A DNA stretch of 12,636 nucleotides from Campylobacterota bacterium. Its GTDB lineage: Bacteria > Campylobacterota > Campylobacteria > Campylobacterales > Sulfurovaceae. This document shows, in pieces, positions 5,935-12,636 of the stretch (the stretch's first letter is position 1; each line of letters begins with the position of its first letter). Under the pieces are notes generated by a model. That model was not told where the DNA came from, ran no database searches, and saw nothing but the letters and a program-made list of their open reading frames with translations. The stretch lies in the NCBI GenBank assembly GCA_022600655.1, contig JAHZJZ010000314.1, positions 1 through 12,636 of the forward strand, written 5' to 3'. The position numbers and the translations under genes are program-made.

Positions 5935-8748
5935 TTATCCCAGCAACTCCAAAGCCAATCGTTTAGCCCCTTTAAAATCAGCCTTCCCCGTTCCTAGTTT
6001 AGGAATCTCATCCACTTTAAAATAGCTACTAGGAACAAACAGTGGATTCATCCCCAAGGTTTTAATCTCTTCTTTCAAAACATCTAACGCTTTTTCACCC
6101 TCTAAGAGCAATACTACTTTTTCACCCTTTTTATCATCAGGTATGGCTGTAATGGCTATTTGGCTATCTTCATCTAAAAGTTTGGCTATCTCACTCTCTA
6201 CTAGTCCAAGGCTTACCATCTCACCTCCTAGTTTAGCAAATCGGCTATATCGGTCAACGATGGTTAAGAAGCCATCTTCATCGACATACCCCTTATCACC
6301 TGTGACATACCAGCGAATGCCATCTATGGTTTTTATAACCGATTTGGTCTTCTCTTCATCACCTAGATACCCTTTCATCACTTGTGTTCCACCGATAAGT
6401 ATCATTCCTGCCTCTCCTGTTGGCAATGGCTCAAAACTCTCAGGGTCTACTATGGCAAATGAGCTACCAGGAACTGCTAAACCAACGGTTCCAAATTTAT
6501 TTCCCTGTTGAATGGCATAGCTATCAGGTAGAAGGGCATCGTGAATATTACAACTTGCCACGGGGGTGGTCTCGGTGGTTCCATACCCTTCATAAACAGT
6601 CTTTCCAAATCGCTCTTTAAAGAGTTCTCGTACCTCTTTTGGTAGCTTTTCAGCTCCTGCTACCACCATGCGTAGCTTGTCAAACATGAGTGGGTGTATC
6701 TTTCTATTTCGTGCATAGAGTCTAAAAAATGTCGCTGTGGCAAAGAGGAATGTCGCATCATATTTCACTGATATCTTAGCTATTCCTAGACCATCAGTTG
6801 GGTCTGGGTGACACACCACAGGGATTCCCTCTATAAGTGGTAACATTGTTGAAACGGTTAACCCAAAGGAGTGAAATATTGGTAGGGTTCCTAGCATCAC
6901 ATCACTGTCTTGTGGGTTAAGTACGGTGGTTATCTGTTTGATATTTCCCATAATATTTTGATGCGTCAACTCTATCCCTTTAGGGGTTCCTTCACTACCA
7001 CTTGAAAATAGAATGGCTGCCGTATCATCTATAGAGACTGATTTTATATAGAAAAGACTTAGCAACCTTGTTGGGAGTAGTTTCACCTGTACAAAAGTCA
7101 AAAGTTGAGAAAGCTTACTCATAGAAGCTTTAATATCTTCTAGGTAAATCACCTCTACCTCATCTAGTGCCTCCTCTAAATCAAACCCTTTGGCTTTGAG
7201 CTTAGTTATAAACTGTTTAGAGCTAAGCACCTGTTTAATCCCTGCTATTTTAATGGCATGTTTTAGACTAGCCGTTCCACTAGAGTAGTTTAGGTTAACA
7301 ATGGTTTTTCCTAAACTCAATGTTGCCATATTGGCGATGCTTCCCCCTGCACTCGTAGGAACAATGAGACCTACATTTTGCTCTTTTCCTAAAAGCTTGT
7401 TAAATGCTCCTCGCATCAATAAAACAGCTGTTATAAAACGGTGACCACTCAGCTCAACTCCTGTAGAGTCAGCGATACTCAGATTTTTACCAATACTTTT
7501 TGCCTCTTTTAGCCACGCTTTTGGCAAAGTTGGTAGCCGTCTACTGTAGGCTTCATAGGAATTAATTGAGAGTCTAAAAACAGCCTCCTTTACCTCTTTG
7601 GCACTACTGTTTATAGGCATTGCTTTACCAAATGTGACCCCAATATCATTCAGTTTTCGTCGTTGCAGTTTGGTTGAAGCATGTGAGAACTGCCCCTCCC
7701 ACAATCCTCGTAGATAAAAAGGAACAATAATCGCATTTCGAGTCACCTCAGCAGTTGCCAGTTCAAAGCCTTTTTGAAACTTACCTAGATGACCATTACG
7801 AGAGAGATGTCCTTCAGGAAAAAGAGCTACTGTCTCACCACGGTTAAGTGCCTCACTTACCAATGATAATGCATTTTTACCTCCACGACTTGAGATAGGA
7901 ATTGCTCCAAAAAACTTTAGTACAGGCTTAAAGTACCATAAATTATAATACCCTCTATCAATCACAAATCGTATCTGTTTTGGGTAAGCTATCTGCAGAA
8001 ATGCCCAGTCTAAAAAGGAGATGTGATTTCCTAACAGCAGTACCCCACGACTTGCCTTGATATTGTCCAATCCATCTACATCAACTCTGTATTTTAGACC
8101 AAAACCTAAACGTACCATAAAACGCACTAACGATTGAGGTAACTGTGTCAGGGTAAAAACAAACCCTAATAATGCAATAATCATCGCTACAAAAAAGAGT
8201 GCTGTACTTGAGAATCCAACATAAGCAAACAGTGCAGCAACCATAAGGAAAAAGAACATAGAGACATTTTGCATAAAATTACTACCTGCCAATATTTTTC
8301 CCATCATCCGTTTTGGCGTAGCAAACTGTATAAGAGTATTGAGTGGGACAATAAAGAGTCCAGAGAAGAAACCATAAAAGAAAAATAGCACCCCCAGAGC
8401 ATAGAGTGAATCAAAAGTGGTCACCAAAAAGAGTGAAAGAGTAATCCCCAATGCTCCAAGAGGAATAGTCCCTGTCTCAATATAACGACGACTTACACGC
8501 CCCACAAATAGAGAACCAGCGATAATCCCCACTCCTGAAAGCGAAAGAATTCCTTGAGCTATAACTGTGTTGGTCACATTCATACTCTCTTTGAGATACT
8601 CTCCAAAAACAGCCACCACCAGTTGAGAGATACCCCAAAATATAGAGAGTCCTATAATCGAAAGCCATACTACTTGATTACGTTTAATAACCCTTAGATT
8701 TCCTCTTAAGTAGGTAAGATTGGCATACTTTTTTGGTTTAAACTGCAT
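5935..8748 (-). CDS. aas: LplT C-terminal half fused to Aas: MFS, acyltransferase and acyl-ACP synthetase
   Basis: The 937-aa protein combines three parts. Residues 1 to about 210 are the second six-helix half of an MFS transporter (LplT-like). Residues about 225-400 are a PlsC-type acyltransferase with NHISFLD (241-247, the HX4D catalytic motif) and FPEGHLSR (310-317). Residues about 430-937 are an AMP-forming acyl-activating domain with SSGSEGTPKG (582-591), YGTTET (722-727), TGDKGYVDEDG (816-826) and the catalytic lysine in TGK (K922). In E. coli, LplT flips lysophospholipid across the inner membrane and Aas re-acylates it with acyl-ACP; here they are joined. The N-terminal transporter half is encoded separately just upstream in another frame. 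The frame used here is open for nine codons before the ATG at 8748. The ribosome site is poor (GAGA about ten bases away), so this half may be reached by re-initiation after the upstream stop, or by frameshifting. Confidence 0.9.
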   Translation of the reverse strand: MQFKPKKYANLTYLRGNLRVIKRNQVVWLSIIGLSIFWGISQLVVAVFGEYLKESMNVTNTVIAQGILSLSGVGIIAGSLFVGRVSRRYIETGTIPLGALGITLSLFLVTTFDSLYALGVLFFFYGFFSGLFIVPLNTLIQFATPKRMMGKILAGSNFMQNVSMFFFLMVAALFAYVGFSSTALFFVAMIIALLGFVFTLTQLPQSLVRFMVRLGFGLKYRVDVDGLDNIKASRGVLLLGNHISFLDWAFLQIAYPKQIRFVIDRGYYNLWYFKPVLKFFGAIPISSRGGKNALSLVSEALNRGETVALFPEGHLSRNGHLGKFQKGFELATAEVTRNAIIVPFYLRGLWEGQFSHASTKLQRRKLNDIGVTFGKAMPINSSAKEVKEAVFRLSINSYEAYSRRLPTLPKAWLKEAKSIGKNLSIADSTGVELSGHRFITAVLLMRGAFNKLLGKEQNVGLIVPTSAGGSIANMATLSLGKTIVNLNYSSGTASLKHAIKIAGIKQVLSSKQFITKLKAKGFDLEEALDEVEVIYLEDIKASMSKLSQLLTFVQVKLLPTRLLSLFYIKSVSIDDTAAILFSSGSEGTPKGIELTHQNIMGNIKQITTVLNPQDSDVMLGTLPIFHSFGLTVSTMLPLIEGIPVVCHPDPTDGLGIAKISVKYDATFLFATATFFRLYARNRKIHPLMFDKLRMVVAGAEKLPKEVRELFKERFGKTVYEGYGTTETTPVASCNIHDALLPDSYAIQQGNKFGTVGLAVPGSSFAIVDPESFEPLPTGEAGMILIGGTQVMKGYLGDEEKTKSVIKTIDGIRWYVTGDKGYVDEDGFLTIVDRYSRFAKLGGEMVSLGLVESEIAKLLDEDSQIAITAIPDDKKGEKVVLLLEGEKALDVLKEEIKTLGMNPLFVPSSYFKVDEIPKLGTGKADFKGAKRLALELLG

Positions 8749-8761
8749 ACTCTTTTTAATC

Positions 8762-9379
8762 TCAACGGTTTTTAATCAGATGTAAAGAGAGTAGAAACTC
8801 CACCACGGAAGCCCCAATCAGAGCAAATCCTACAGGGTAGATGTATTGGAGTATCTCAGATTTATTGGTACTCTGGTCAGCCAAAAGTGATTCAAAAAAA
8901 ATCGAATAGACCACAGCCCCAGCCAAAATAGAGACAATGGTCACCGACTGTACCATCGCATTGGCTTGGGTTAACTTCTCATTCCCCACCATCTCTTTTA
9001 TGAGTCCATACTTTGCTGGTCCATAGATGGCACTTTGAGCTGCCAACACAAAAGTTAGCCCAAAAGCAATCCAAAACCACCCCATAATATAAGAGAACAA
9101 AATAAGCGTTGTAATCCCAACAGCAGCCAGTGATGCCACCCGTATAATCTGCACTTTAGGGTACTTATCACTCAAAAACCCTGCGGGAGAGAAGAGAAAG
9201 ATAAAAGGCAAGAGTATTAAAGCATTGACAACAGCTGTCAAGATAATCAGCTCAGAGCCATCATAGGCTTTAAAAATGGTATTTTGTAAAATGATTTTAT
9301 GACCTAAATCGGTCATAGCATTTAAGAAGACGATGAAGATGTAAGGCGTGAAGCCTCCAATTTTAAATAAGTTTTTCAT
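8762..9379 (-). CDS. LplT-like MFS transporter, N-terminal half (split from the 937-aa acyltransferase protein)
   Basis: This 205-aa membrane protein has about six hydrophobic segments and MFS signatures: FLNAMTDLGHKIILQ in helix 1, the loop-2 motif GFLSDKYPK and SAIYGPAKYGLIKEM after helix 4. It ends at SLHLIKNR, in what would be the loop between the two transporter halves. The next gene begins in that loop and carries the other six helices. From memory, Campylobacterota relatives are a single protein of about 1,150 aa with the linker continuous. Removing one base of the A5 run at 8769-8773 would join the two frames as HLIKTVEIKKSMQF. It overlaps the MerR gene by one base (TAATG), with GGAG upstream, so the two are translationally coupled. 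It is either a frameshifted gene, a sequence error or a genuine two-subunit split; half a transporter is unlikely to work alone. Confidence 0.85.
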   Translation of the reverse strand: MKNLFKIGGFTPYIFIVFLNAMTDLGHKIILQNTIFKAYDGSELIILTAVVNALILLPFIFLFSPAGFLSDKYPKVQIIRVASLAAVGITTLILFSYIMGWFWIAFGLTFVLAAQSAIYGPAKYGLIKEMVGNEKLTQANAMVQSVTIVSILAGAVVYSIFFESLLADQSTNKSEILQYIYPVGFALIGASVVEFLLSLHLIKNR

Positions 9380-10047
9380 TACATCGCTCCTTTTTTATTC
9401 ATTTTTTCTTGATGCTCTTGAATTGTATGCATATTAAAGAGATAGGGTTTTAGAATCAAAATTGAGTCAAACAGAAGTTTATACTGTTCATTGTTTTTAC
9501 TTTTATCGGATTCAAGCATTTTAGAACCAAGTTCATACTCAATTTTAGCCAAGGTTCTAGCCGAGCTTACATAAGCATCAAAAAGCTTTTCATCTAAACC
9601 AAGTTTTTTAGCCTCTTTAAAAAGTGCTACAAGCTTTAACTCTTGTGATGAAAAACCTTTTTCCTGTCTGAAAATCCACCCTTTTTCAAGATAGCTTTTT
9701 AGCTCTTTGGCTGTTAACTCACTTAGCTCTAAAAAATCCTCTTCACCGTACCATGTGGCACTGAATTCTCCTGACATCATCTGTAGAGATTTTAACATCA
9801 TCGAAAAGTCATTGGAAAAATCAAATCTATTTTCTGAAAATATGGCTTTGATTTGAGCGATAGAGTAAGAGAACTGATGTTGTAGGTATTTGATAAACTT
9901 AATAATATTAACAGATGACTCATCATAGAGATGCATATTTGGCTTAGGTTTTTGTGGTTCTGGTAATAGCCCCTCTTTGACATAAAAGAGTATGGTCGAT
10001 TTACTCTCTCCTGTTAACTCCATTAGGTGTTTCATTTTTAATGACAT
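9379..10047 (-). CDS. MerR-family transcriptional regulator of the lysophospholipid re-acylation operon
   Basis: The first ~70 residues of this 222-aa protein are a MerR-type winged helix-turn-helix: MKHLMELTGESKSTILFYVKEGLLP, then a wing ending in LYDESSVNIIKFIKYLQ. The remainder is helical and I recognise no ligand-binding domain. It has a LGLDEKLFDAYVSSARTLAKIEYELGS stretch and no cysteine cluster, so a metal sensor such as MerR or CueR is unlikely. The start is ATG at 10047, with GAGGAG six bases upstream. It is the first gene of the operon and overlaps the transporter gene by one base. It is transcribed away from a 145-bp divergent region that contains a palindrome, so it probably regulates its own operon, and perhaps the chaperone gene opposite. 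A lipid or lysophospholipid signal is a reasonable guess from context only. Confidence 0.85.
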   Translation of the reverse strand: MSLKMKHLMELTGESKSTILFYVKEGLLPEPQKPKPNMHLYDESSVNIIKFIKYLQHQFSYSIAQIKAIFSENRFDFSNDFSMMLKSLQMMSGEFSATWYGEEDFLELSELTAKELKSYLEKGWIFRQEKGFSSQELKLVALFKEAKKLGLDEKLFDAYVSSARTLAKIEYELGSKMLESDKSKNNEQYKLLFDSILILKPYLFNMHTIQEHQEKMNKKGAM

Positions 10048-10073
10048 GATTGACTCCTCAAACTATTTAAAAA

Positions 10074-10102
10074 ATTATAGCCCAAAATATACAAAGTGTC
10101 AA
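10074..10102 (-). promoter_or_regulatory. Consensus sigma-70 promoter for the merR-lplT-aas operon
   Basis: On the minus strand, TTGACA (10097-10102) and TATAAT (10074-10079) are both exact consensus boxes, separated by exactly 17 bp. Transcription would begin near 10067, about 20 nt ahead of the MerR start. The -35 box overlaps one end of the palindrome at 10101-10118. The 17-bp spacer differs from the 19-20 bp spacers usually activated by MerR proteins. Confidence 0.85.
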
Positions 10103-10119
10103 GTGTTACCATACACTTT
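10093..10119. promoter_or_regulatory. Candidate MerR operator: palindrome plus an extra half-site
   Basis: The perfect inverted repeat AAGTGTTACCATACACTT (10101-10118) has 6-bp arms around a 6-bp centre. A further AAAGTGT half-site at 10093-10099 sits directly before it, in the same orientation as the left arm. The pair overlaps the -35 box of the merR operon promoter. It lies 13-30 bp upstream of the -35 of the plus-strand promoter. It is the best candidate binding site for the divergently transcribed MerR protein. Confidence 0.6.
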
Positions 10120-10130
10120 TAAAATATAAT

Positions 10131-10158
10131 TTGTTTTATACCCCTATTTTGCTATAAT
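10131..10158 (+). promoter_or_regulatory. Candidate promoter for the surA-like gene and prfB
   Basis: TATAAT at 10153-10158 is preceded by TTGTTT at 10131-10136 with a 16-bp spacer. Transcription would start near 10165, leaving a leader of about 28 nt. A two-codon start-stop (ATG-GAA-TAG at 10179) in the leader is probably incidental. Confidence 0.65.
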
Positions 10159-10192
10159 CATCGCACTTAAATTAAAAAATGGAATAGATACA

Positions 10193-11032
10193 ATGAAAAA
10201 GATTATCCCTCTACTACTTTTTGCTATTATTGGTTTACAGGCACAAGAACAGATTATTGATGCCATTGCTATTGATGTTGATGGTGAGCCAATTACTACT
10301 TTAGAGATTCAAGCTGTTCAAAAGAAACTTAATATGTCTAAAAAAGCTGCTATTGAAGCACTCATCAATGATAGACTGGAAAAAGGGGCTATTGAAAAAG
10401 CCAATATTACTATAGAGCCAAGTGAGATTGATGCGAAGATTCAACAGATAGCAACTACTAGAGGAATGACTAAAGCGCAGATGAGAGTGGCACTCAATCA
10501 AAAAGGCTTAACTTGGGAAGCCTACAAAGAGCAACTTGGAATGGAGCTTAAAAAAGAGAAGTTCTTTCAACAGCAAATTGCCTCTTCTCTCTCACAGCCA
10601 ACAGAAGATGAGCTCAAGACCTATTATGAAACACATAAAGAGAAGTTCTCTTCAGTAGCATCTACGGTTCAGATGAGTCTTATTGCCTATGCGAGTAACG
10701 CTTCAAAGAAACTTCAAGAGGCGATGCAAAACCCAATGAAAAAAGTAGCAGGAGTACAACAGAAAAATCTTTTAGTAAACAGCTCAGAGATGGCTCCACA
10801 ACTTTTTCAAGTTATCCAAAATACACCAGAGGGTAGCTTCACACAACCTATCAATACAGGACAAGGGTTTGTAGCTTATTATGTTAAGTCAAAAGGTCAA
10901 GGTCAAGGTGGATTTGAGAGTGTTAAGAATGCTGTAGCAATGCAGTGGATACAAGAGGAGAGAGCCAAAGCTGGTAGCGACTTTATCAATAAACTCAAAA
11001 GTAATGCAAATATTAGAGTTATTCGACTTTAA
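10193..11032 (+). CDS. SurA-like periplasmic chaperone with a reduced parvulin domain
   Basis: This 279-aa protein should be exported: residues 1-17 form a signal peptide ending in LQA before QEQ. Residues about 20-130 match the SurA N-terminal domain, starting DAIAIDVDGEPITTLEI and running through the helical AAIEALINDRLEKGAIEKANITI and LTWEAYKEQLGMELKKEKFF segments. Residues about 135-235 take the place of a parvulin peptidyl-prolyl isomerase domain but look reduced; they keep only scattered pieces (GSFTQPINTGQGFVAYYV) and lack a GGDLG-type core. A last helix returns to the chaperone domain. The likely role is escorting outer-membrane proteins through the periplasm, as for SurA, PEB4 and Campylobacter SurA-like proteins. 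Isomerase activity is doubtful. It precedes prfB by 37 bp, probably in one transcript, and lies divergent to the merR operon. Confidence 0.82.
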   Translation: MKKIIPLLLFAIIGLQAQEQIIDAIAIDVDGEPITTLEIQAVQKKLNMSKKAAIEALINDRLEKGAIEKANITIEPSEIDAKIQQIATTRGMTKAQMRVALNQKGLTWEAYKEQLGMELKKEKFFQQQIASSLSQPTEDELKTYYETHKEKFSSVASTVQMSLIAYASNASKKLQEAMQNPMKKVAGVQQKNLLVNSSEMAPQLFQVIQNTPEGSFTQPINTGQGFVAYYVKSKGQGQGGFESVKNAVAMQWIQEERAKAGSDFINKLKSNANIRVIRL

Positions 11033-11069
11033 TTTATAAACTATAAACTAAATAACAACGGATTGATAA

Positions 11070-12164
11070 ATGGATGCATACGAGTATGGAGAGTTACTTA
11101 AGACCCTCACGATTAAAATAGAAAATATAAAAAATATTGTTAAACCAGACGAGATAAACGCACGGCTTTTAGAGATAGAAAATGCTCAACAAGAGCCAAG
11201 TTTTTGGGATGATGCTAAAAATGCTTCAAAAATCTCTCAAGAGAAGACCAAAAAAGAGCGTGTCTTGGCCAAATATATTGAAGCACATGACGCTGTTATG
11301 GATGCAACTGAGTTTTTTGATATGGCAAAAAGTGAAAATGATGAAGATACCTTAACCATGCTCTATGATGATGCCAGTAGTTTAAATGAAAACATCAATG
11401 CCCTTGAGGTACAGATGATGCTTAGTGGAGAGAATGATAGCAATAATGCCATTATCTCCATACACCCTGGTGCTGGAGGTACAGAGAGTCAAGATTGGGC
11501 AAATATGCTCTATCGTATGTACTTACGTTGGGCTGAACGACACGATTTTAAAGTGGAGGGATTGGACTATCAAGCGGGTGATGAAGCGGGGATTAAAGAT
11601 GTGAGTTTTATTATTAAAGGTGAAAATGCTTATGGCTACCTCAAAGTTGAAAATGGTATTCACCGTTTGGTACGGATTTCTCCTTTTGACTCTAATGCTA
11701 AACGACACACCTCTTTTTCATCCGTTATGGTATCACCTGAAGTTGATGATGACATCGACATAGAGATAGAAGATAGAGACTTGCGAATTGATACCTATCG
11801 TGCCTCTGGTGCTGGTGGGCAACATGTTAACAAAACGGAGAGTGCCATTCGTATTACGCATATACCAACCAATATAATCGTACAGTGTCAAAATGATAGA
11901 AGTCAACATAAAAACAAAGCCACAGCTATGAAAATGCTAAAGTCACGTCTTTATGAGTTTGAAATGGAGAAGAAACAAGCCCAGCTTGATGGGGTAGAGA
12001 AGAGTGATATCGGTTGGGGACATCAAATACGTTCTTATGTTTTAGCTCCCTATCAACAGGTAAAAGATACCCGTAGCAATCAAGCTTTTTCTAATGTAGA
12101 TGCTATTTTAGATGGTGATATAGATAAAGTTGTTGAGGGTGTACTTATTGCACAAGTAAGGTAA
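11070..12164 (+). CDS. prfB: Peptide chain release factor 2
   Basis: RF2 ends translation at UGA and UAA codons in the ribosome. The 364-aa protein has the expected length. It carries the RF2 stop-recognition tripeptide SPF (204-206), in ISPFDSNAKRHTSF, and the catalytic GGQ motif (249-251), in SGAGGQHVNKTESA. The reading frame is uninterrupted from the ATG at 11070, so the autoregulatory +1 frameshift found near codon 26 of E. coli prfB is absent. This is known for some lineages. The ribosome site is weak (GGAT, seven bases from the ATG). It follows the SurA-like gene by 37 bp. Confidence 0.98.
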   Translation: MDAYEYGELLKTLTIKIENIKNIVKPDEINARLLEIENAQQEPSFWDDAKNASKISQEKTKKERVLAKYIEAHDAVMDATEFFDMAKSENDEDTLTMLYDDASSLNENINALEVQMMLSGENDSNNAIISIHPGAGGTESQDWANMLYRMYLRWAERHDFKVEGLDYQAGDEAGIKDVSFIIKGENAYGYLKVENGIHRLVRISPFDSNAKRHTSFSSVMVSPEVDDDIDIEIEDRDLRIDTYRASGAGGQHVNKTESAIRITHIPTNIIVQCQNDRSQHKNKATAMKMLKSRLYEFEMEKKQAQLDGVEKSDIGWGHQIRSYVLAPYQQVKDTRSNQAFSNVDAILDGDIDKVVEGVLIAQVR

Positions 12165-12233
12165 ACTTATATAAATTATTTGTTTTTTTTATGGAAATAT
12201 TCTAAAAACCACAATAATTCCACAATCGTGTTT

Positions 12234-12239
12234 TATACT
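12234..12239 (+). promoter_or_regulatory. Candidate -10 box for the small cytochrome-c-like gene
   Basis: TATACT lies 28 bp before the start codon, after four T residues. No good -35 is found at a 16-18 bp spacing. The 103-bp gap after prfB suggests that this gene has its own promoter. Confidence 0.4.
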
Positions 12240-12267
12240 GCGAACATAACTAAATAAAAGGAATAAA

Positions 12268-12582
12268 ATGACAAAATTTACAAAATTAGCTTTAGCAGCA
12301 CTTTTAGGTATGGCAGTAATGACAACAACAGCTTCGGCAGATGCAACAAAGGGTCAGAAACTTTACGCTAAGAAACTAAAAGAGGCTTGTGGTATGAGTG
12401 GAGCAGACTTTGCTGGTAAACATACTCAAGATGAGTGGAAAGAGATTTTCGATGCTGGTAAAATGGGTGAAGAGATTGGAACTATCTGTAAAGGTGCTGA
12501 ACTTAAAGAGAAACTTCAGTCACACGTTTATGACTTTGCTTATGAGTATGCTAACGATTCAGGAAATGTTCCTAGCTGTTAA
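12268..12582 (+). CDS. Small exported cytochrome-c-like protein without a CXXCH haem motif
   Basis: The 104-aa protein has a clear signal peptide (residues 1-24, ending ASA before DATKG), so the mature periplasmic protein is about 80 aa. The opening KGQKLYAKKL and the segments ADFAGKHTQDEWKEIFDAGKMGEEI and HVYDFAYEYANDSGNVPSC look like class I cytochrome c surroundings. The CXXCH haem site is missing: the position corresponds to EACGMSG. Three cysteines (41, 74, 104) and three histidines or tyrosine-rich patches near them remain. I recall similar proteins annotated as cytochrome c in sulfur-oxidising Campylobacterota, with the same cysteines and the same end. It may have lost haem or may bind something else through cysteine. 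The start has a good AAAAGGAA ribosome site. Being followed by a terminator-like hairpin, it is probably monocistronic. Confidence 0.8.
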   Translation: MTKFTKLALAALLGMAVMTTTASADATKGQKLYAKKLKEACGMSGADFAGKHTQDEWKEIFDAGKMGEEIGTICKGAELKEKLQSHVYDFAYEYANDSGNVPSC

Positions 12583-12601
12583 GACCAACCGTTTAAATTA
12601 G

Positions 12602-12632
12602 CAATAACTCTCTTTGTAAGAGGGTTGTTGTT
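12602..12632 (+). terminator. Terminator-like hairpin after the cytochrome-c-like gene
   Basis: A 13-bp stem with two G-T pairs (12602-12614 with 12618-12630) closes a TGT loop, 19 bases after the stop codon. Only TTCTCC follows before the window ends, so the T tract is weak or cut off. Factor-independent termination is likely but not proven. Confidence 0.55.
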
Positions 12633-12636
12633 CTCC

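Noticed and set aside
6143..6511. Plus-strand open frame of 122 codons inside the acyltransferase gene
   Set aside because: It is fully antisense to the acyl-activating domain, which has intact motifs; its composition is that of a shadow frame.
8759..8776. Programmed +1 frameshift site (CGT-TGA) like that of E. coli prfB
   Set aside because: Slipping CGT to GTT gives poor re-pairing and there is no Shine-Dalgarno-like stimulator at the proper spacing; a simple indel is more likely, though recoding is not excluded.
10179..10187. Leader peptide ahead of the SurA-like gene (ATG-GAA-TAG)
   Set aside because: Only two codons, no ribosome site of its own and no regulatory codons; probably chance.
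12398..12601. Second plus-strand frame overlapping the cytochrome-c-like gene
   Set aside because: It is out of frame with a gene that has a signal peptide and good ribosome site, and its own start has no support.

Overview
The window is an AT-rich stretch of bacterial chromosome. It most likely comes from a Campylobacterota (formerly Epsilonproteobacteria), probably a free-living Sulfurovum/Sulfurimonas-like lineage. Three things suggest this: MetK carries the GGGAQSSKD variant of its phosphate loop, which I remember from Campylobacter MetK; release factor 2 is encoded in one uninterrupted frame; and the last gene is a small exported cytochrome-c-like protein of a kind I associate with sulfur-oxidising Campylobacterota. 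The genus is inference, because I could run no database search.

Positions 1-5781 hold six minus-strand genes. In transcription order they are an exported ATP-dependent DNA ligase, a small ABM-fold protein, a class II aldolase, an LsrK-type autoinducer-2 kinase, S-adenosylmethionine synthetase (metK), and the start of a WlbA-like UDP-sugar dehydrogenase that runs off the left edge. The ABM, aldolase, LsrK and MetK genes are the most interesting part. MetK makes SAM; SAM use leads through SAH and S-ribosylhomocysteine to DPD (autoinducer-2). LsrK phosphorylates DPD. The aldolase and the LsrG-like ABM protein could process the phosphorylated product. No AI-2 transporter, LsrR or LsrF is visible, so the set looks more like by-product disposal than canonical Lsr quorum sensing.

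Positions 5935-10047 hold a second minus-strand operon: a MerR-type regulator, then a lysophospholipid transport and re-acylation system. The second part consists of an MFS transporter half and a 937-aa protein with the other MFS half, a PlsC acyltransferase and an acyl-ACP synthetase. The transporter is split in mid-domain by a +1 reading-frame offset. The operon has a near-perfect sigma-70 promoter, with a palindromic candidate operator at its -35 box.

Positions 10193-12582 run on the plus strand: a SurA-like periplasmic chaperone, prfB, and a small exported cytochrome-c-like protein that lacks a CXXCH haem motif. A hairpin, probably a terminator, ends the window.

Three gaps in the left half (1704-1754, 3350-3443 and 5810-5912) contain paired inverted hairpins with the look of REP/REPIN elements. 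Two of them share a bulged stem with a GGCT-TT-AGCC core, and two carry a GTAG head. Compensatory base changes between the halves support conserved hairpins. No RAYT transposase is present in the window.
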